Shown here one piece after another: positions 1 to 11,839 of a stretch of DNA of 64,000 nucleotides. Made by a program: the position numbers and the translations under genes. Below the pieces are notes generated by a model. That model made no database searches, was not told the DNA's origin, and was given only the letters and a program-made list of their open reading frames with translations. Each line of letters starts with the position of its first letter. Positions within the stretch are counted from its first letter, which is position 1. Source of the DNA: Odontesthes bonariensis (Eukaryota > Chordata > Actinopteri > Atheriniformes > Atherinopsidae); the NCBI RefSeq assembly GCF_027942865.1, contig NC_134513.1, positions 36,511,429 through 36,575,428 on the forward strand, in the 5' to 3' direction.

Positions 1-18
1 TTTAATTTTTTAATTCAG

Positions 19-256
19 TTAATAGAGGTGAAGGTTTGAAGCCCCCGGCATCAACAGAGTCTCTGCCCTCTTCTTTGCCTTCAGGTATCTGTCCCGTAGC
101 TTCCTCCACACATTCTTACAGAACTCTCCCTCTTTCCCCAAAGTTCTGCCCATCTCTGTGCACCAGTTTTGGGAGTTTACGTTGGTCCCTGTGCTGTTTC
201 ATTGCAGTTTCGTACAAATGCACCTCCTGACTGAGCCTGGTCTCAAAATGGTCCAT
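19..256 (-). pseudogene. Frameshifted MADF-domain ORF fragment
   Basis: Read on the - strand, an ATG at 256-254 opens a frame with an acidic/aromatic start and a segment reading LYETAMKQHRDQ. One base out of frame it continues as NSQNWCTEMGRTLGKEGEF, then CKNVWRKLRDRYLKAKKRA, and stops at 21-19. This pattern (E..LY......RD, then W..... LGK, then C...WRKLRDRY) is the MADF/SANT-like DNA-binding fold, found in Adf-1-type regulators and in the second protein of PIF/Harbinger transposons. The shift falls near the CAACGTAAACTCC segment (about 190-200). The ORF is short and no nuclease gene is visible beside it, so it is either a decayed transposon gene or the broken first exon of a gene running off the left edge. 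The function is inferred from the fold only. Confidence 0.55.
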
Positions 257-360
257 CCGGTCTGTCGTTGGTGGCGCCGCCAAGTTACAAAAATCGAGTG
301 GTGCACGACACCGCGCTGCGCCGTCTTTTCAAGGGAAGCGCCAGGCCTGAAACGTCATTT

Positions 361-368
361 TGACGTCA
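361..368. promoter_or_regulatory. Perfect CRE palindrome (TGACGTCA)
   Basis: The 8-bp cAMP-response element TGACGTCA lies about 105 bp upstream of the - strand MADF ORF start, in a CG-rich stretch. It could be part of that ORF's promoter. The motif alone does not prove activity. Confidence 0.3.
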
Positions 369-2880
369 CGGTCCGCCACCGCCGTGACAGACGCGGCAAC
401 TGTAACTCCAGCTTAAGGCCACAGGACTACACGTCTAACCTTAATTCGGGCCTTCCATGCCACAATTTGGAAAACTTTTTTACCTTAAATGAGACCCCAT
501 CTCTTCTTTTATTTATACCCTCCCCTTCCACATACCCTCACCCTAAGGGTCACAGGACCACACCAAACTCTACAGCAGCTATCGAGCAGCGGAGGACTTG
601 AACCCTGATCACAGCATCTACAGCTTCATCTTCTGGAGCAGACTAAAGAGTCGATTATTTCACCTGAAAGGTTATCGTAAAGATTTGTGTGAAATTAATG
701 TGTTCAGAGGAAGTGTGATGAAGATAAACCATCTTTCATTGTTCCCTGATCCTAAAGAGAAAACTAAACGACCTGTTTGAGCGACTGACCATCGAACAAA
801 AAAAAAAGTACTTTAACATTTTCAGAATAGTATGAACTCATTTTAACTTTGAATTCTTTTAAATTCTACATTATTGTTTTTGCTCCTTTTTTAAAATTCT
901 TTTATTTTATTTGGAACATCTTCTGGATGTTTTTCTCACGGTCAAACTAAAGAAAGAAACATTTTGCCTCCACATCTCCTGACATTTGGGGTCAGAAGGA
1001 TGGGTCAGTTCTGAGACGGATTCAGTGTCGGCTCGGCTGAAGGACGCGAAGAGGAGTTTTATGGGGAAGATGAGCAGTCAGCTTGACATTTCCCAGCTCA
1101 GAAACTATGTCTTTTACACTCTTACTTTGATTAGTTCCTCTGAATTAAGTGGATTATTTCCAACGGAACGAGTTCAAACCTTCCACTTTCTCCAAGAGTA
1201 AAATGTAACAGCACGCTTCTCTGCACGTGGACACTATTCTGTGCGCTCGCCTTGTTAAAATGGCAGCTTTCAGTTCAGTTGAGTTTCATTTATATAACAT
1301 AACATCAAATTACAACAGATGTCCACTCCCTTCAAATATCCAATCAAATCAATTTCAGCTGTTTTCTGCTGCTCAGACTGTCCTCAGAAGATACATATGT
1401 CTGTTAGCTTTTAAACAAATTCAACTCTAAAACTGGCAACAAACTTTGATCTAATTTAGTGCCTCTGTGTGTTTGATTTGTTGGACCAAAAATGTCAACT
1501 TTCAAATGTTCATTTTGAAATATGTGACAAAGAAAAACAACAAATGATCTCATTTAAAATGATGAGATCTGCAAATATTTACTGAATTTAGAAAGAAATC
1601 ATTCCGGTTTGCTGCTCTCTCTGCTTGGAAGAAGTTAAGAAAGAAAACAGCTGGTTTCCAATTTAAATTCAATTCAATTCATTTTTATTTATATAGCGCC
1701 AAATACAACAAATGTCATCTCAAGGCACTTAGATAATAAAGTCCAATTCAAGCCAATTGGAATTCAATTAATTGTAATCATAAATAAATGAATTCAAGCT
1801 CATTTTAAACATATTCTAATTAAATATCTGCAGATGTAAATGCTGTGATTGGTTTAACCTGCAAGGCTTTGGTACCTTTTTATATTTACTTTTTATGATA
1901 TTTACATTTATAAGTATTTATTTATGTACATATTACCTGAGCTGCTGGCTAATAGACAGTTTTGAGAAATGAGTTTTAATTCCTGCGTAAAGATGAATGA
2001 AATCATATTTGAGGAGGTTGCCGGCTGAAAACTGGACCTTTAAATGTGCCTGAGCCTCTGGGAGACTGAGGTGTCCCTGCACGGTAAATACCGCCCGGCT
2101 TCAGACAGCCAGCGCTGCCAGACTGTAAATGGCAGGCGAGCAGCTTTTGGCTCGGACTCAGGAAGGAGTGTTTAAACCAGTGTTCACAACCTCAAACCAT
2201 GACCCTCTGCTAAACATAGAGAGCCTCAGACCAGATGGCACGAGTGCAACTGGAGCTCTTTGCTTTCGCGTTGGAGATTAGGAGAGATGCTACGCAAGCA
2301 AGGGAAGGCGTGACGAAGAGAACCACTACTACCATGTTTTGGAGAGCTTTTTCTATTTTTTTCTCCTCAGTTGAACACGAGTCTGATAGCAGGGGGTCAT
2401 TACTGAGCAGAGTGGCATTAAACGGAGACAAAAACACGCCAACCCCGGCTGCTCTGTCTGCTCGCTGAAATTATTACATTAATCTGCCTAAGTAAAGGTT
2501 AAGTAGCAACAGCAGTAACATTTATGAGGTTGGTGTCAACATGTTGGCTTTTTTGCCGCACCTCAGTGACGCGCAGGGCAGTTAAAAACAATCTGCAACA
2601 AAGCGAGAGTAAAGTGACCACAAAACCACTTTTGGTGAAGAAGGGTTCAATTTACTGGCCCAGAACCAAACACTACAAGGAGCCTCACATGTAATTAGCT
2701 CCGAATCCAAGTTATGAGCCGAGGTTGCGGTATCTTTGTGTTTCCTCCCGTCACACTGAAACAAGGAGAGGAGATGTGGGAGGTGGGGAAGAGCAGATAG
2801 TGACTAAGTTCATCCGTCTCATTACATATGCAGCTGTATGGATTCTGCTGCTACCGTGAGGCGGTGATGATGGTGATGAC
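369..2880. other. Gene-free stretch, left end
   Basis: Apart from the dispersed repeat at 1672-1760 I see no coding exon here. The region is AT-rich to about 2.0 kb and more balanced from 2.0 to 2.9 kb, where no known repeat is recognised. The second half may be proximal regulatory DNA for the putative exon at 2944. Confidence 0.4.
1672..1760. repeat. Teleost interspersed repeat with TATATAGCGC core
   Basis: AATTCAATTC repeats are followed by TTTATTTATATAGCGCCAAA, ATGTCATCTCAAGGCACTT and AAGTCCAATTCAA. I know this pattern as a very common dispersed repeat of fish genomes. The class was not determined. Confidence 0.6.
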
Positions 2881-2887
2881 CAGTTTG

Positions 2888-2921
2888 TGATGTCAGCAGG
2901 AGGGCTTCAACATATTTATAA
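2888..2921 (+). promoter_or_regulatory. Candidate core promoter: CRE-like site and TATA box
   Basis: TGATGTCA (2888-2895, one base from a CRE) is followed by TATTTATAAGG (TATA-like, 2914-2924). The TATA-like box is about 30 bp before a purine/pyrimidine-balanced stretch that ends in a good splice donor. Spacing fits a TATA promoter for a spliced + strand transcript. The nearest downstream + strand gene is pthlh, whose coding starts at 18413. Confidence 0.4.
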
Positions 2922-2943
2922 GGCTTTCCAACCCTTCACAACC

Positions 2944-3067
2944 TTCAGAAACACTCCAGCAGCCTCCGACAAACCTTCTCCTCAGAAGAGCGCCACTAAT
3001 GACCAGAGGACTGGACGGGTTCTAGTCTTCACTGGATTCATAATATTCTGAAGAAACTGGGACACAA
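2944..3067 (+). other. Candidate non-coding first exon (possibly pthlh 5' UTR)
   Basis: This roughly 124-bp stretch starts about 30 bp after a TATA-like box and ends at a donor reading ACACAA/GTGAGTACG (GT at 3068). There is no long ORF. No other gene is visible between here and the pthlh acceptor at 18407, so it could be the pthlh untranslated exon 1. That would make intron 1 about 15.3 kb, which is long for a fish PTHrP gene. The link rests on position only. Confidence 0.3.
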
Positions 3068-3895
3068 GTGAGTACGATTTGGTTAGTTATGCATGTGCAA
3101 GTGTGAGCTGAGAAGAAACTAAAGGCTGGGAGAACCAGTGTGATAACAAGTGAAAGAAACTACCTCAATTTGATCCTCACAGGTCCAAAAGTTTGAAGAA
3201 AATGAATGTTCTACTTATTGATCCAGTAAGGATCTAAACTCAGTGAAAATCTTTATGGTGGACCTGGTCTGATGAGTCTTAGTAAGATCCACAGTGGACC
3301 AGTGGGATAAAAGTCCAGGTGCATTTAAAAAGGTTTAAAGAGGGTAAAAATATGATGGAGAAAATGTAATTCAGTTGGCTTTTACACTCTTTATTTGCTT
3401 TCATGCAGCGTAGAGTTAGAGCCGTTAGCAGCCGATTGATAAAAAACAGGTGAATATGTATTTTAATCCTTTAACTCTAAGGAGAAAAGAGGCTGAAAGC
3501 ATCCCGTCACAGTTTCACATAGTTTCACTGAAATGCAGCTGAAACTGCAACAAAGAAAGATAACCACCTCCCAAACTGAGCATCTGGCAGATGTTATGTT
3601 GCTGTTTTCCAGGCTAAAAAACCAGTAGATCAACAGCATTATCTCTTAAAGTGAAACTCAAGTCGTCAATGTCATTTCCATAGTTTGGTCTCCAGTGCTC
3701 ACATGGCCTTTGTGCACTTTGTTTTAGATAAAGTGTAATAGAAATGTAGTTATTTTGTACCGTTGGGTTATTTTTGTCATAATGCACAAACCCCATAATA
3801 TGGTGTAAGTTATAAGTTTTCATAATTTTAATGTGACATATCAAACACGATTGTGCAGTTAGGAGCCTGAAAGTGGTGTTTTATGGATTATCCAG

Positions 3896-4060
3896 TAAGG
3901 CAAGGCAAGGCATCTTTATTTATATAGCGCATTTCATACCACAGGCAACTCAATGTGCTTTACATAAAGACAAGGCATTTAAAAGAACAGCATATAGCAG
4001 CATAAAAACAAGCAATTTAAAGAAAAAAAGAAAAAATAGAATAAAAATTAAAGCAATCAA
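3896..4060. repeat. Teleost interspersed repeat (GGCAAGGCA...TATATAGCGC)
   Basis: AAGGCAAGGCAAGGCATC leads to TTTATTTATATAGCGCATTT, then AACTCAATGTGCTTTACAT and an A-rich tail. This is a familiar high-copy fish repeat whose class I cannot name with certainty. Another repeat with the TATATAGCGC core lies at 1672. Confidence 0.65.
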
Positions 4061-4275
4061 AGAAGAGGGGAAAAAGAAAAATATAAAAGGTTTCCAGCTC
4101 GGTGCTAACATCAGCTGCTAGTAGCTTAACGTCGTACGTGATAAACATCATTTCTCTTTAACTAAGAGACATTATTTCCAACACTTATGATACGAGACTT
4201 TGTTAGATTATTTGTGTTTTCTTTTTTTGTTTTGTTTTCTATTCCCCAGAAAATGCTCGCCTCACCATTAGCTTG

Positions 4276-4353
4276 TTAGCTGCTTGTTAGCTGCTTGTTA
4301 GCTGCTTGTTAGCTGCTTGTTAGCTGCTTGTTAACTGCTTGTTAACTGCTTGT
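4276..4353. repeat. 11-bp tandem repeat (TTAGCTGCTTG)n
   Basis: About seven head-to-tail copies of TTAGCTGCTTG, the last two with TTAACTGCTTG. It is non-coding. Confidence 0.9.
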
Positions 4354-4369
4354 GTTAGCTCGTTAGCCG

Positions 4370-6420
4370 TAAGAAGTGGTCTTGCCTACTGATATAAGCT
4401 ACCACTGAATGTTTTTTAACGTTGTCAGTGAGACTTTTAAAACACCAAAAAAAAGTGTAGTAAACATACTTTTTATGTTTTATGAGTCACTTGGTTAGCT
4501 GTTGTCCTGGTGCATGTGCTGCTGTGTTCTCTTTAAGTTAAACCAAAGCATGAAATATCGTTTCATTTAGTCTTTTCATTGTGGGGATTTCAGTGCTTTC
4601 ATTAATATCACGTTGATTTTATGGCTTTTTGTGTAGACTGTCTCCTCCACAGAAGAAATGAGCTTGTTTGCAACTGTTGGATTAATGTCTCATTAAAGTT
4701 TTGTGTGTTTGACATTAATCTTCCAAAAACTCAGGGTGACACATGTACAATTAGTAAAAAATATGAATCTCTGGGCTGAAACTGCTGTTGTATAATGATA
4801 ATCTAAATACAAGCTGGTGGTGTTGCCCACATATCAGACTCAGGGAATGCTGCTTTGTGCCGTTAATAGCTTAAAAACGACTTTAGAGTCAGTTGCACAC
4901 CTCTTGTTTCTGACTTTAAATGCCAATCTAATCACACCCGTAAACCCATAAAAACTCTTTAGCAAGTCAAAACCACTTTGTGTCCTCACCAAACTCTAAT
5001 CCAGTTTGCTGGCGGCGCAGCGCTAACCATAATCAGATCTAATTGAGCGAAAGGACATGATTGCCTTGTTGGGATCCAACAGTGACACACCATCAGATTA
5101 TCAAAACCCATCTGGTGACATCTGCAGAAGTCCCACAGAGAGGCAGAGGCAGGCGTCCTCAGTGCTGTCACTGCTGGAGCTCCTGCAGGAAGGCTTCAGC
5201 TGAGCACCGCTCCTGCGTTCAGCTCGCTCTGCTGACAGAGGACATCTTAATATATAAGTTCACATGATGCAGCGATGAAAAGTGACTCAGTCAACAAAGG
5301 AGCTGAAGAACACCACCCTCCCCTTGTTCTTTCTCACATTAAATCACTGTGATACGTTATGTTCCCGGAGTGGACATCCTGTGGTGACTCAGTTCAGTAA
5401 ATGAGATTAATTAAGATTAGCTGTAAATCGGTGGAGGATAGTGTGAAACTTTCAGGTTTTAATTCGATTTTTAGAGAGAAACCAAAGCCAACAGTCTTTT
5501 TTATGTCATATTATTTTGCCTAATAAATCCTAAAATGTTGATATCCTTTGTTTTACTTTGCTTTGTTTTCAGCCTGTTACTGACAGTTTTAGGTTGAGTC
5601 CAATAAGAAATCCATCAGTGTTAGAAATGTGTCTAAAAAACAAACCAAAGCCAGTTTGATTGATGACACGGAGCAAAGCTTTATCAGCTCGGTCATGTGG
5701 CCACAGGGTAAAACCTCAGAATTACCCCGCAGCTGCAGAGAGGAGTTAAAGCCTGCGGCCGCACTTCGGGGGGAGGGGGCTCGCACCATGTGAACGGGCG
5801 TAAAACACGGGGGGAGCAGGGCGAGGATGAGAGTTTCTGTCCATGTTGCTCCAACAAAACACAAACTGTGCATTCCTAAATTCCTCCGGTCAAATGTGTC
5901 GCCGCCGAGCAAAGCCGGGGCCACAAAGGAGGTGAGCCAGAGGTTAGCCCGAGCACGGGGAAGGCCACCCCTGAGAGGGAGACATTCTTTGGTCTCTTCA
6001 TCATCTCTCAATCATCACCATCCATCAGCCTTCCCATCCTTTCCACATCCGGCCTCCACTCCTCCGTCACGCTGCTGCCGTACAACCTGCCATCTGTTCC
6101 ACAGTGTTCGGGAGATTTTACGCTTCAGAAATGTCCCAGATCAAACGGGCTCTGCTTTCCCTCCTTCCTTCACAGCTCAGGTCACATTTAGGACGCTTTT
6201 ACGGCCTCTGCAGTCCGTCAGAGTTCACAGGACAGGTTGCATCTCCTGCTTTGTTTTCAGCGTGGTTTGGTCGCTCAGAGCCACCATACCTACAAACAGG
6301 CTCACTCTGTTCCCCAGAACCAAGAAGAAAGTTAGAAAAGACAATAAAGCAAATAAAGGCCGAGCTCAGAATGCCATCAGCCTGTCAGACCGGAGCAGAG
6401 CTGCGAGTCGTACGGCTGTG
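4370..6420. other. Gene-free stretch
   Basis: The open frames at 5.6-6.6 kb have no recognisable domain and end inside the 15-bp repeat. They look like chance frames in GC-rich DNA. No exon pattern or known repeat was recognised. Confidence 0.4.
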
Positions 6421-6425
6421 CAGAC

Positions 6426-6607
6426 ACGGACCGTCCCACCACGGACCGGCCCACCACGGACCGGCCCACCACGGACCGTCCCACCACGGACCGGCCCACC
6501 ACGAACAGTCCCACCACGAACAGTCCCACCACGAACAGTCCCACCACGGACCGGCCCACCACGGACCGGCCCACCACGGACCGGCCCACCACGGACCGGC
6601 CCACCAT
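6426..6607. repeat. 15-bp minisatellite (ACGGACCGGCCCACC)n
   Basis: About 12 copies of a 15-bp unit, with variants ACGGACCGTCCCACC and ACGAACAGTCCCACC. Because 15 is a multiple of three, several frames stay open and give Pro-Pro-Arg-Thr, His-His-Gly-Pro or Val-Val-Gly-Arg repeats. These are artefacts of the period. Confidence 0.95.
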
Positions 6608-7100
6608 CACCTGTCTCAGGGCATCTGGTTGGTTGACCTCAGAGCTCTGACTAGCAGGATGGTGCCGGCCCCCCAATGAAGGGAAGACAAGCCCCACGAC
6701 TGATCCAATACAAAGAGGACTCCAAGCTTCAGGGATTCAGACTGTCAGTCATGTGAAGAGGGGCTTTTATCAGAAGCAGCCTTTTAAAGGGGGTCTTACC
6801 TGAGGGGGTTAGGGTCTTGTCAGAGAGGCGGAGGCCTCAGCAGGGGGTCAGGACCACTGATGAGGGCGGATGCCAACAGTACAGGCCTTTGTTGCCTTCA
6901 GAACGCAGGGAGGCGGGGTGCAGTCGCACAGATTAAAAGCGGACATTTGTTTTGTGTATGGTGGGCTCTGCCAAAACGCAGCAATTTTCTCTGAATGTAA
7001 AACAGCTTTCCTGGCTCGGACCCCACGAGCTGCCGGCTGCCAGGAAAGACTTTTTTCTGCTACCTGTTTACATGCAGGTAAAGTGGCTTTCTGCAAGGCG

Positions 7101-7630
7101 GGGGGCTGCCGAGGGCAGGGGGCTGCCTCGGGATCGGAGCAGGGGGCTGCCGCGGGATCAGGGCAGGGGGCTGCCGCGGGATCGGAGCAGGGGGCTGCCG
7201 CGGGATCGGGGCAGGGGGCTGCCGCGGGATCGGAGCAGGGGGCTGCCTCGGGATCGGAGCAGGGGGCTGCCTCGGGATCGGAGCAGGGGGCTGCCGCGGG
7301 ATCGGAGCAGGGGGCTGCCGCGGGATCGGGGCAGGGGGCTGCCTCGGGATCGGAGCAGGGGGCTGCCGCGGGATCAGAGCAGGGGGCTGCCTCGGGATCG
7401 GAGCAGGGGGCTGCCGCGGGATCGGAGCAGGGGGCTGCCTCGGGATCGGAGCAGGGGGCTGCCTCGGGATCGGAGCAGGGGGCTGCCTCGGGATCGGAGC
7501 AGGGGGCTGCCGCGGGATCGGAGCAGGGGGCTGCCTCGGGATCGGAGCAGGGGGCTGCCGCGGGATCAGAGCAGGGGGCTGCCGCGGGATCGGAGCAGGG
7601 GGCTGCCGCGGGATCGGAGCAGGGGGCTCC
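7101..7630. repeat. 24-bp GC-rich minisatellite
   Basis: About 22 copies of the unit GGGGGCTGCC(G/T)CGGGATCGGAGCA. The first unit is truncated. Two variable positions (GCGGGAT or TCGGGAT; GGAGCA or GGGGCA) are shuffled along the array. The period is a multiple of three, so four long frames (two per strand) run through the whole array without a stop. They have no other protein features, so I treat the array as non-coding. Confidence 0.95.
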
Positions 7631-7639
7631 TTTTGTTCT

Positions 7640-8890
7640 CCGGCGATCTGCCGGGACGTTGTGTTCCTGAACCACTTCCAACCAGAAGAGCTCATAAACT
7701 GGAAGGAACTCGACTAATCTGCAGACAAACTGGGGGGGAAACTACTCCCATGGTTCTCTCTGGCACTAATCAGTCACCATGAAAGTTCGGCCTTTCTTTA
7801 CACACCAAACGATGACCTGGAAGGAACGCTGGATTCTGTTTATGATCAGTAGCACAGCAGAACGCTCTGTTGCATCACAACATGGGGCCTGGTGTTGGCA
7901 GCTGGCAGACTGAACAGATAATGTGTTCATTGTGTGCGTTTCACCTTCACACACTGACCTTTACAGCCAAGCTGCTATTTCTGGGTAAAACTCAAGGACG
8001 CATCAATAGACCACAGTGGCCAAGCCAGAATGTTTGAGATAATTGAGAAAATTGAAAACACAGTTTGACTGGACTCCGTCAGTCGCTTCAGTGTTGAGCC
8101 GGAGTGCATGCAGCAGGGAAGCCCTGATGAGTATCTGGAGCTGCAGACTGCACGTACCATGCCCTGTTTGAGCAGCGCGGCCCTCTGAAACCCCAGGAGG
8201 CCGGCCCTAACGCTAGCTAAACATTTTCAGAGTGCACGGTGGCCTTTCATGCTGCTCTTTACCCTCAGTGTGCCCACCCCAACCAGCCCGGCCCTCCCTT
8301 CCTCAGCTGCTCTGATTAAAGTTGTCCCAAAATAAACTTTTAAAGAAAATCTGCCTTTAAGGGGGTGTGGGCACGTGACCCGAGCGGGGTCCAGCTGAGG
8401 GATAGTTCGGGGTTTATGTCCACGGACAGCTGCAAACACTAAACTGTGGATGTGCACGGGTTTGAGCGTAGAAAACATCGTGTTAAAAGAAGAAAAAAGA
8501 AAAAAGAAACCTGTTTCCCCACCAAGACGAGACCGACGGTGGAGCTATGAGATCGTTTCTTTGTGAGACAGATCAAAATGAGGCGGTGTCCCGTTAGATC
8601 AGAGATCACTGTGATCAACATGCAAAGCAGCAGTGAAACACTGTGTGGAAAAGTTCAAAAAGTCTCCAGAAGTATTCCATATGTGGACACTAAGGTTCCC
8701 TTCGACTCATGTATGAATCACATCAGGTATATAGATGTTTAACCCTGATCCCTGATAGGGGACATTTTTCTCCACTTGGGGTGAACTTTCTCCTCTAATT
8801 TCACACTGTAGATAGTGATACTCATCATATTTGGTCCAGTTGTGCATTTTTTACTATTTTTTCGAATTTCAAACACACATCATATACAAT
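7640..8890. other. Gene-free stretch
   Basis: No exon or recognised repeat. Short frames only. Confidence 0.4.
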
Positions 8891-8892
8891 GC

Positions 8893-9575
8893 AATTTTTC
8901 ATTGTGTAAAAAAAAACTCCTTAATTTCTGAAAGGGGACATTTTTGTCGACCTAAAAACATCATATATTAATATTTGTTTCCACTTTTTTTTCATAAATC
9001 TTTTATTCCACTTCAGTTCTAATCATAACTACCAAGTTTTCAATAATTTTTTAAAATAATGAACCCTTTAGATGCCAATTTGAACTTATTTGCCCAAATT
9101 TTAAGCCTTTAGGTGCCAGTATTTTCAAAATATGGAATGCAAAGTGGAATTATTGAGTAGGGATAATTATGGTCGGGGATATGTCAATGATTAGCAACAA
9201 CATTGATTTTTAGAGATTTTAAATTTTTTTGTTATGCCTGATTTAAAAAAAAAACTCCTTAATTTCTGAAAAGGGCCATTTTTGTCCCCAAAATACCATA
9301 TATTAATATTTTTTCCACTTTTTTTTCAGAAATCTTTTCTTCCACTTCAGTTCTGATCATAACCACCAAGTTTTGAATTATTTTAAAAAAATTAACCCTT
9401 TAAATACCAGTGTATATGAGGTAAACACCAATTTCTGTTAAAAAACACACACAAAAACTGCTGTATTTTCAATGTATGCAATGCAAAGTGAAATATTATA
9501 TGGGGAATTATTAGGTCTAGGGTATGTCATTGATGAGCTACAACATCAGTTTTTACAGCTTTTTAGTTTTTCTGC
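8893..9575. repeat. Tandem duplication of an about 340-bp AT-rich unit
   Basis: CTCCTTAATTTCTGAAA with GGGGACATTTTTGTC (8920s) recurs as CTCCTTAATTTCTGAAA with AGGGCCATTTTTGTC (9257 on). Following landmarks keep the same order: ATATTAATATT, CCACTTCAGTTCT(A/G)ATCATAAC, ACCAAGTTTT, AACCCTTTA and GGGTATGTCA or GGATATGTCA. The spacing is about 340 bp. Identity is moderate, so the duplication is not recent. A further partial GGGGACATTTTT lies at 8758. Confidence 0.8.
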
Positions 9576-9579
9576 AATG

Positions 9580-11010
9580 GCAGATCACAGAAACGGCTCC
9601 CATCGTGCTTCCATCTTTAGCGTGTACAGTCGTTCTTTAACGTGTTCCCGAAGGTCAGGATGTAACCACCTTCCAAAATTTGTAGAAAGATTAACAGCCA
9701 GACAGCTCATTCCGATTCATCCAGCTCTTTCTGTGATCCGTCTCAGCTTTTCACTCCTTTCTCTGCAGTCTCCATCAGAGCATGTCGTGTTGATGCTGTT
9801 GAGATGAAAAACTGGAGCATCATTTGTTGACTGTAAGCAGCAGTTCAACTTGGGAGCCAAGACTTTAACCCAGTTTAAAACTCTGTGTGCAGTCAATGGC
9901 TGAAGTGTTGGCAGAATCAGTCGTATGTCTGTTGTTTATAAAGCCAGTCATCACATGGTGCTGGGACATTCAAAACATGTCCAATTCCACATAAATCTCA
10001 GCTCAGAACATATGAAATGTTGCTTGAGTCAACATCTTTTATCACCGCTGATTGGGCCGCTTCTCCCTCACAGATCTGCTCCTAATTGTTGGAGACGACA
10101 GCTGGAACACATTGTTGATATTTCAACACGTGTCAGTCAGGGCTGTGGAGGGGAATGGCGCTGCTGCCCGCAGTGTTTGTCTGACTGACTTACTGTTGTT
10201 TGCTCTTCAGAGCAGAGACAAAGCTCCCACATGTGGGGGTGAAGTCAGGAAACACCGGCTCTGGAGCTCCTACATTTTTAATCATTCAAATGGTACGAGT
10301 CTTATTCCACAAACTGAAACGACATCGACGTCTCGACATCTTTCCCGTCACACTTTACCTGAACTCAAACCAATTTCAATTGGGTTAAGTAGGCAGGTAG
10401 GTTCTGTTGGGTACTGTGTGATCTATTTTCCCACAGTTTGATGTGAAGAAGAGTAATTAAAACACTTCAGAATGTTCCTCGAGTTACTGATTAGTAGTCA
10501 TGGTGCCTAGTTTATGGTCGCACTGTTGGGATCCATGGTTAAAGGTGTGAAGTTTGGATCCAAAAGTGGATCAGTTTGAGGCAGAACTGAAGAGAACCAA
10601 AAGTCTTTATGTCACTCAATGAATAGAAAGTGCTGATTGGCAGAAAAAACTCCAGTAAACTCCAAAAAAATACTCAAAATGAACTAATAATCAAAACGAG
10701 AAGTCACAAAGGCAGAGCCAGACTGGAAACAAAGGATGGAATCCCAAAAGCTCCTCCAGGGTGAACACTAAGACAGAATAAACTGAAGAAAGAAAAGAAA
10801 AGAAGTTAAACACAAGAGCAGAACTGAGACAAGACACAACTAACACTACATCAGATACAGCTAAAGCAACAGCTAAAGCAAATCATCTGCTGCAAAAACC
10901 ATGAAATTCAGAGCACAAATGAATCTCTGGCTCTATTTCCAACACGAAGCCAAACCCAACCACACACCACAGCATCTGCACCCAAACTGAATCCCTATCT
11001 CTTTCCAGCA
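9580..11010. other. Gene-free stretch
   Basis: Several short + strand frames (9.5-10.4 kb) lack recognisable domains or splice context. No known repeat was recognised. Confidence 0.35.
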
Positions 11011-11019
11011 AAGGTAGAT

Positions 11020-11830
11020 ACAAACTTGGGTGTCAGGATTGATGACCAACTAACCTTCAAAGATCATGTTGCCTCTGTTGCTCGATCGTGCCGCTTCGCA
11101 TTGTTAAACATAAGAAAGATCAGGCCGTAGCTTACCCAACACGCCACCTAGCTCCTGGTGCAGGCCATGCTCATCTCCTGCCTTGGCTACTGCAACACTC
11201 TCCTAACTGCTCTCCTAACTGCTCTCCCAGCCCTTTGCTGTGAAACTTCTGCAGATGGTCCAGAACGAGGCGGCGCGTCTGGTCTTCGATCAGCCTAAAA
11301 GAGCACACATCACCCCTCTGTTCATTGAGCTCCACTGGCTACCCTCAGCCGCCCGAATCAACTCACTGATGTTAGCCTACAGAGTCCTTAATGGAACGGC
11401 TCCCATCTACTTGAATGCTCTCACAAGGCTTATGTAACGCTCGGTCACTCCGGTCGTCACAGGATTGTCGTCCAGCAGTGCCTACATCACGCTGAAGACA
11501 GTCCAGACTCTGTTCATGTGTCGTTCCACGATGGTGGAATGACCTGCCGAGCGCTACCAGAACAGGGGCGTCCCTGAATATCTTCCAGAAACTGTAGAAC
11601 ACCCAGCTCTTTAGAGAGCATCTCCTACCCTGCACTGACCCTGTACCTCCCTCTATGCCTGCTCTCTATCTGTCACCTCTGACAGAGTCTGACTGGTGGT
11701 TTCCTTCTGTGTAGCTTATTGTTAGCTTTGATGTTAGCTTATTGTTAGCTTTGATGTTAGCTGTAATGTTATATTTTTTCAATTGTATGTCACTTTGGAT
11801 AAAAGCGTCTCCTAAATGCATAAACATAAA
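11020..11830 (+). mobile_element. L2-like LINE 3' fragment (RT C-terminus and tail), decayed
   Basis: The + strand encodes LGVRIDDQLTFKDHVASVAR, then in other frames LLQMVQNEAARLVF and PLFIELHWLPSAARI, then LAYRVLNGTAPIYL. These are hallmarks of the C-terminal part of L2/Maui-type (CR1-clade) reverse transcriptases. Frames are broken by a stop after RKIRP, by a short duplication (CTCTCCTAACTG twice) and by later shifts. The end matches the L2 tail: ATGTCACTTTGGATAAAAGC, then TAAATGCATAAACATAAAC. It is a dead, 5'-truncated copy. Confidence 0.85.
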
Positions 11831-11839
11831 CATGAAGCT

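Noticed and set aside
5827..6679. ORFs of 269 and 191 codons on the + strand
   Set aside because: The C-terminal parts are the 15-bp repeat and the N-terminal parts have no recognisable domain.
6848..7782. Long overlapping ORFs of about 210-277 codons on both strands
   Set aside because: They exist because the 24-bp minisatellite has a period that is a multiple of three. Flanks have no domain, signal peptide or splice context.
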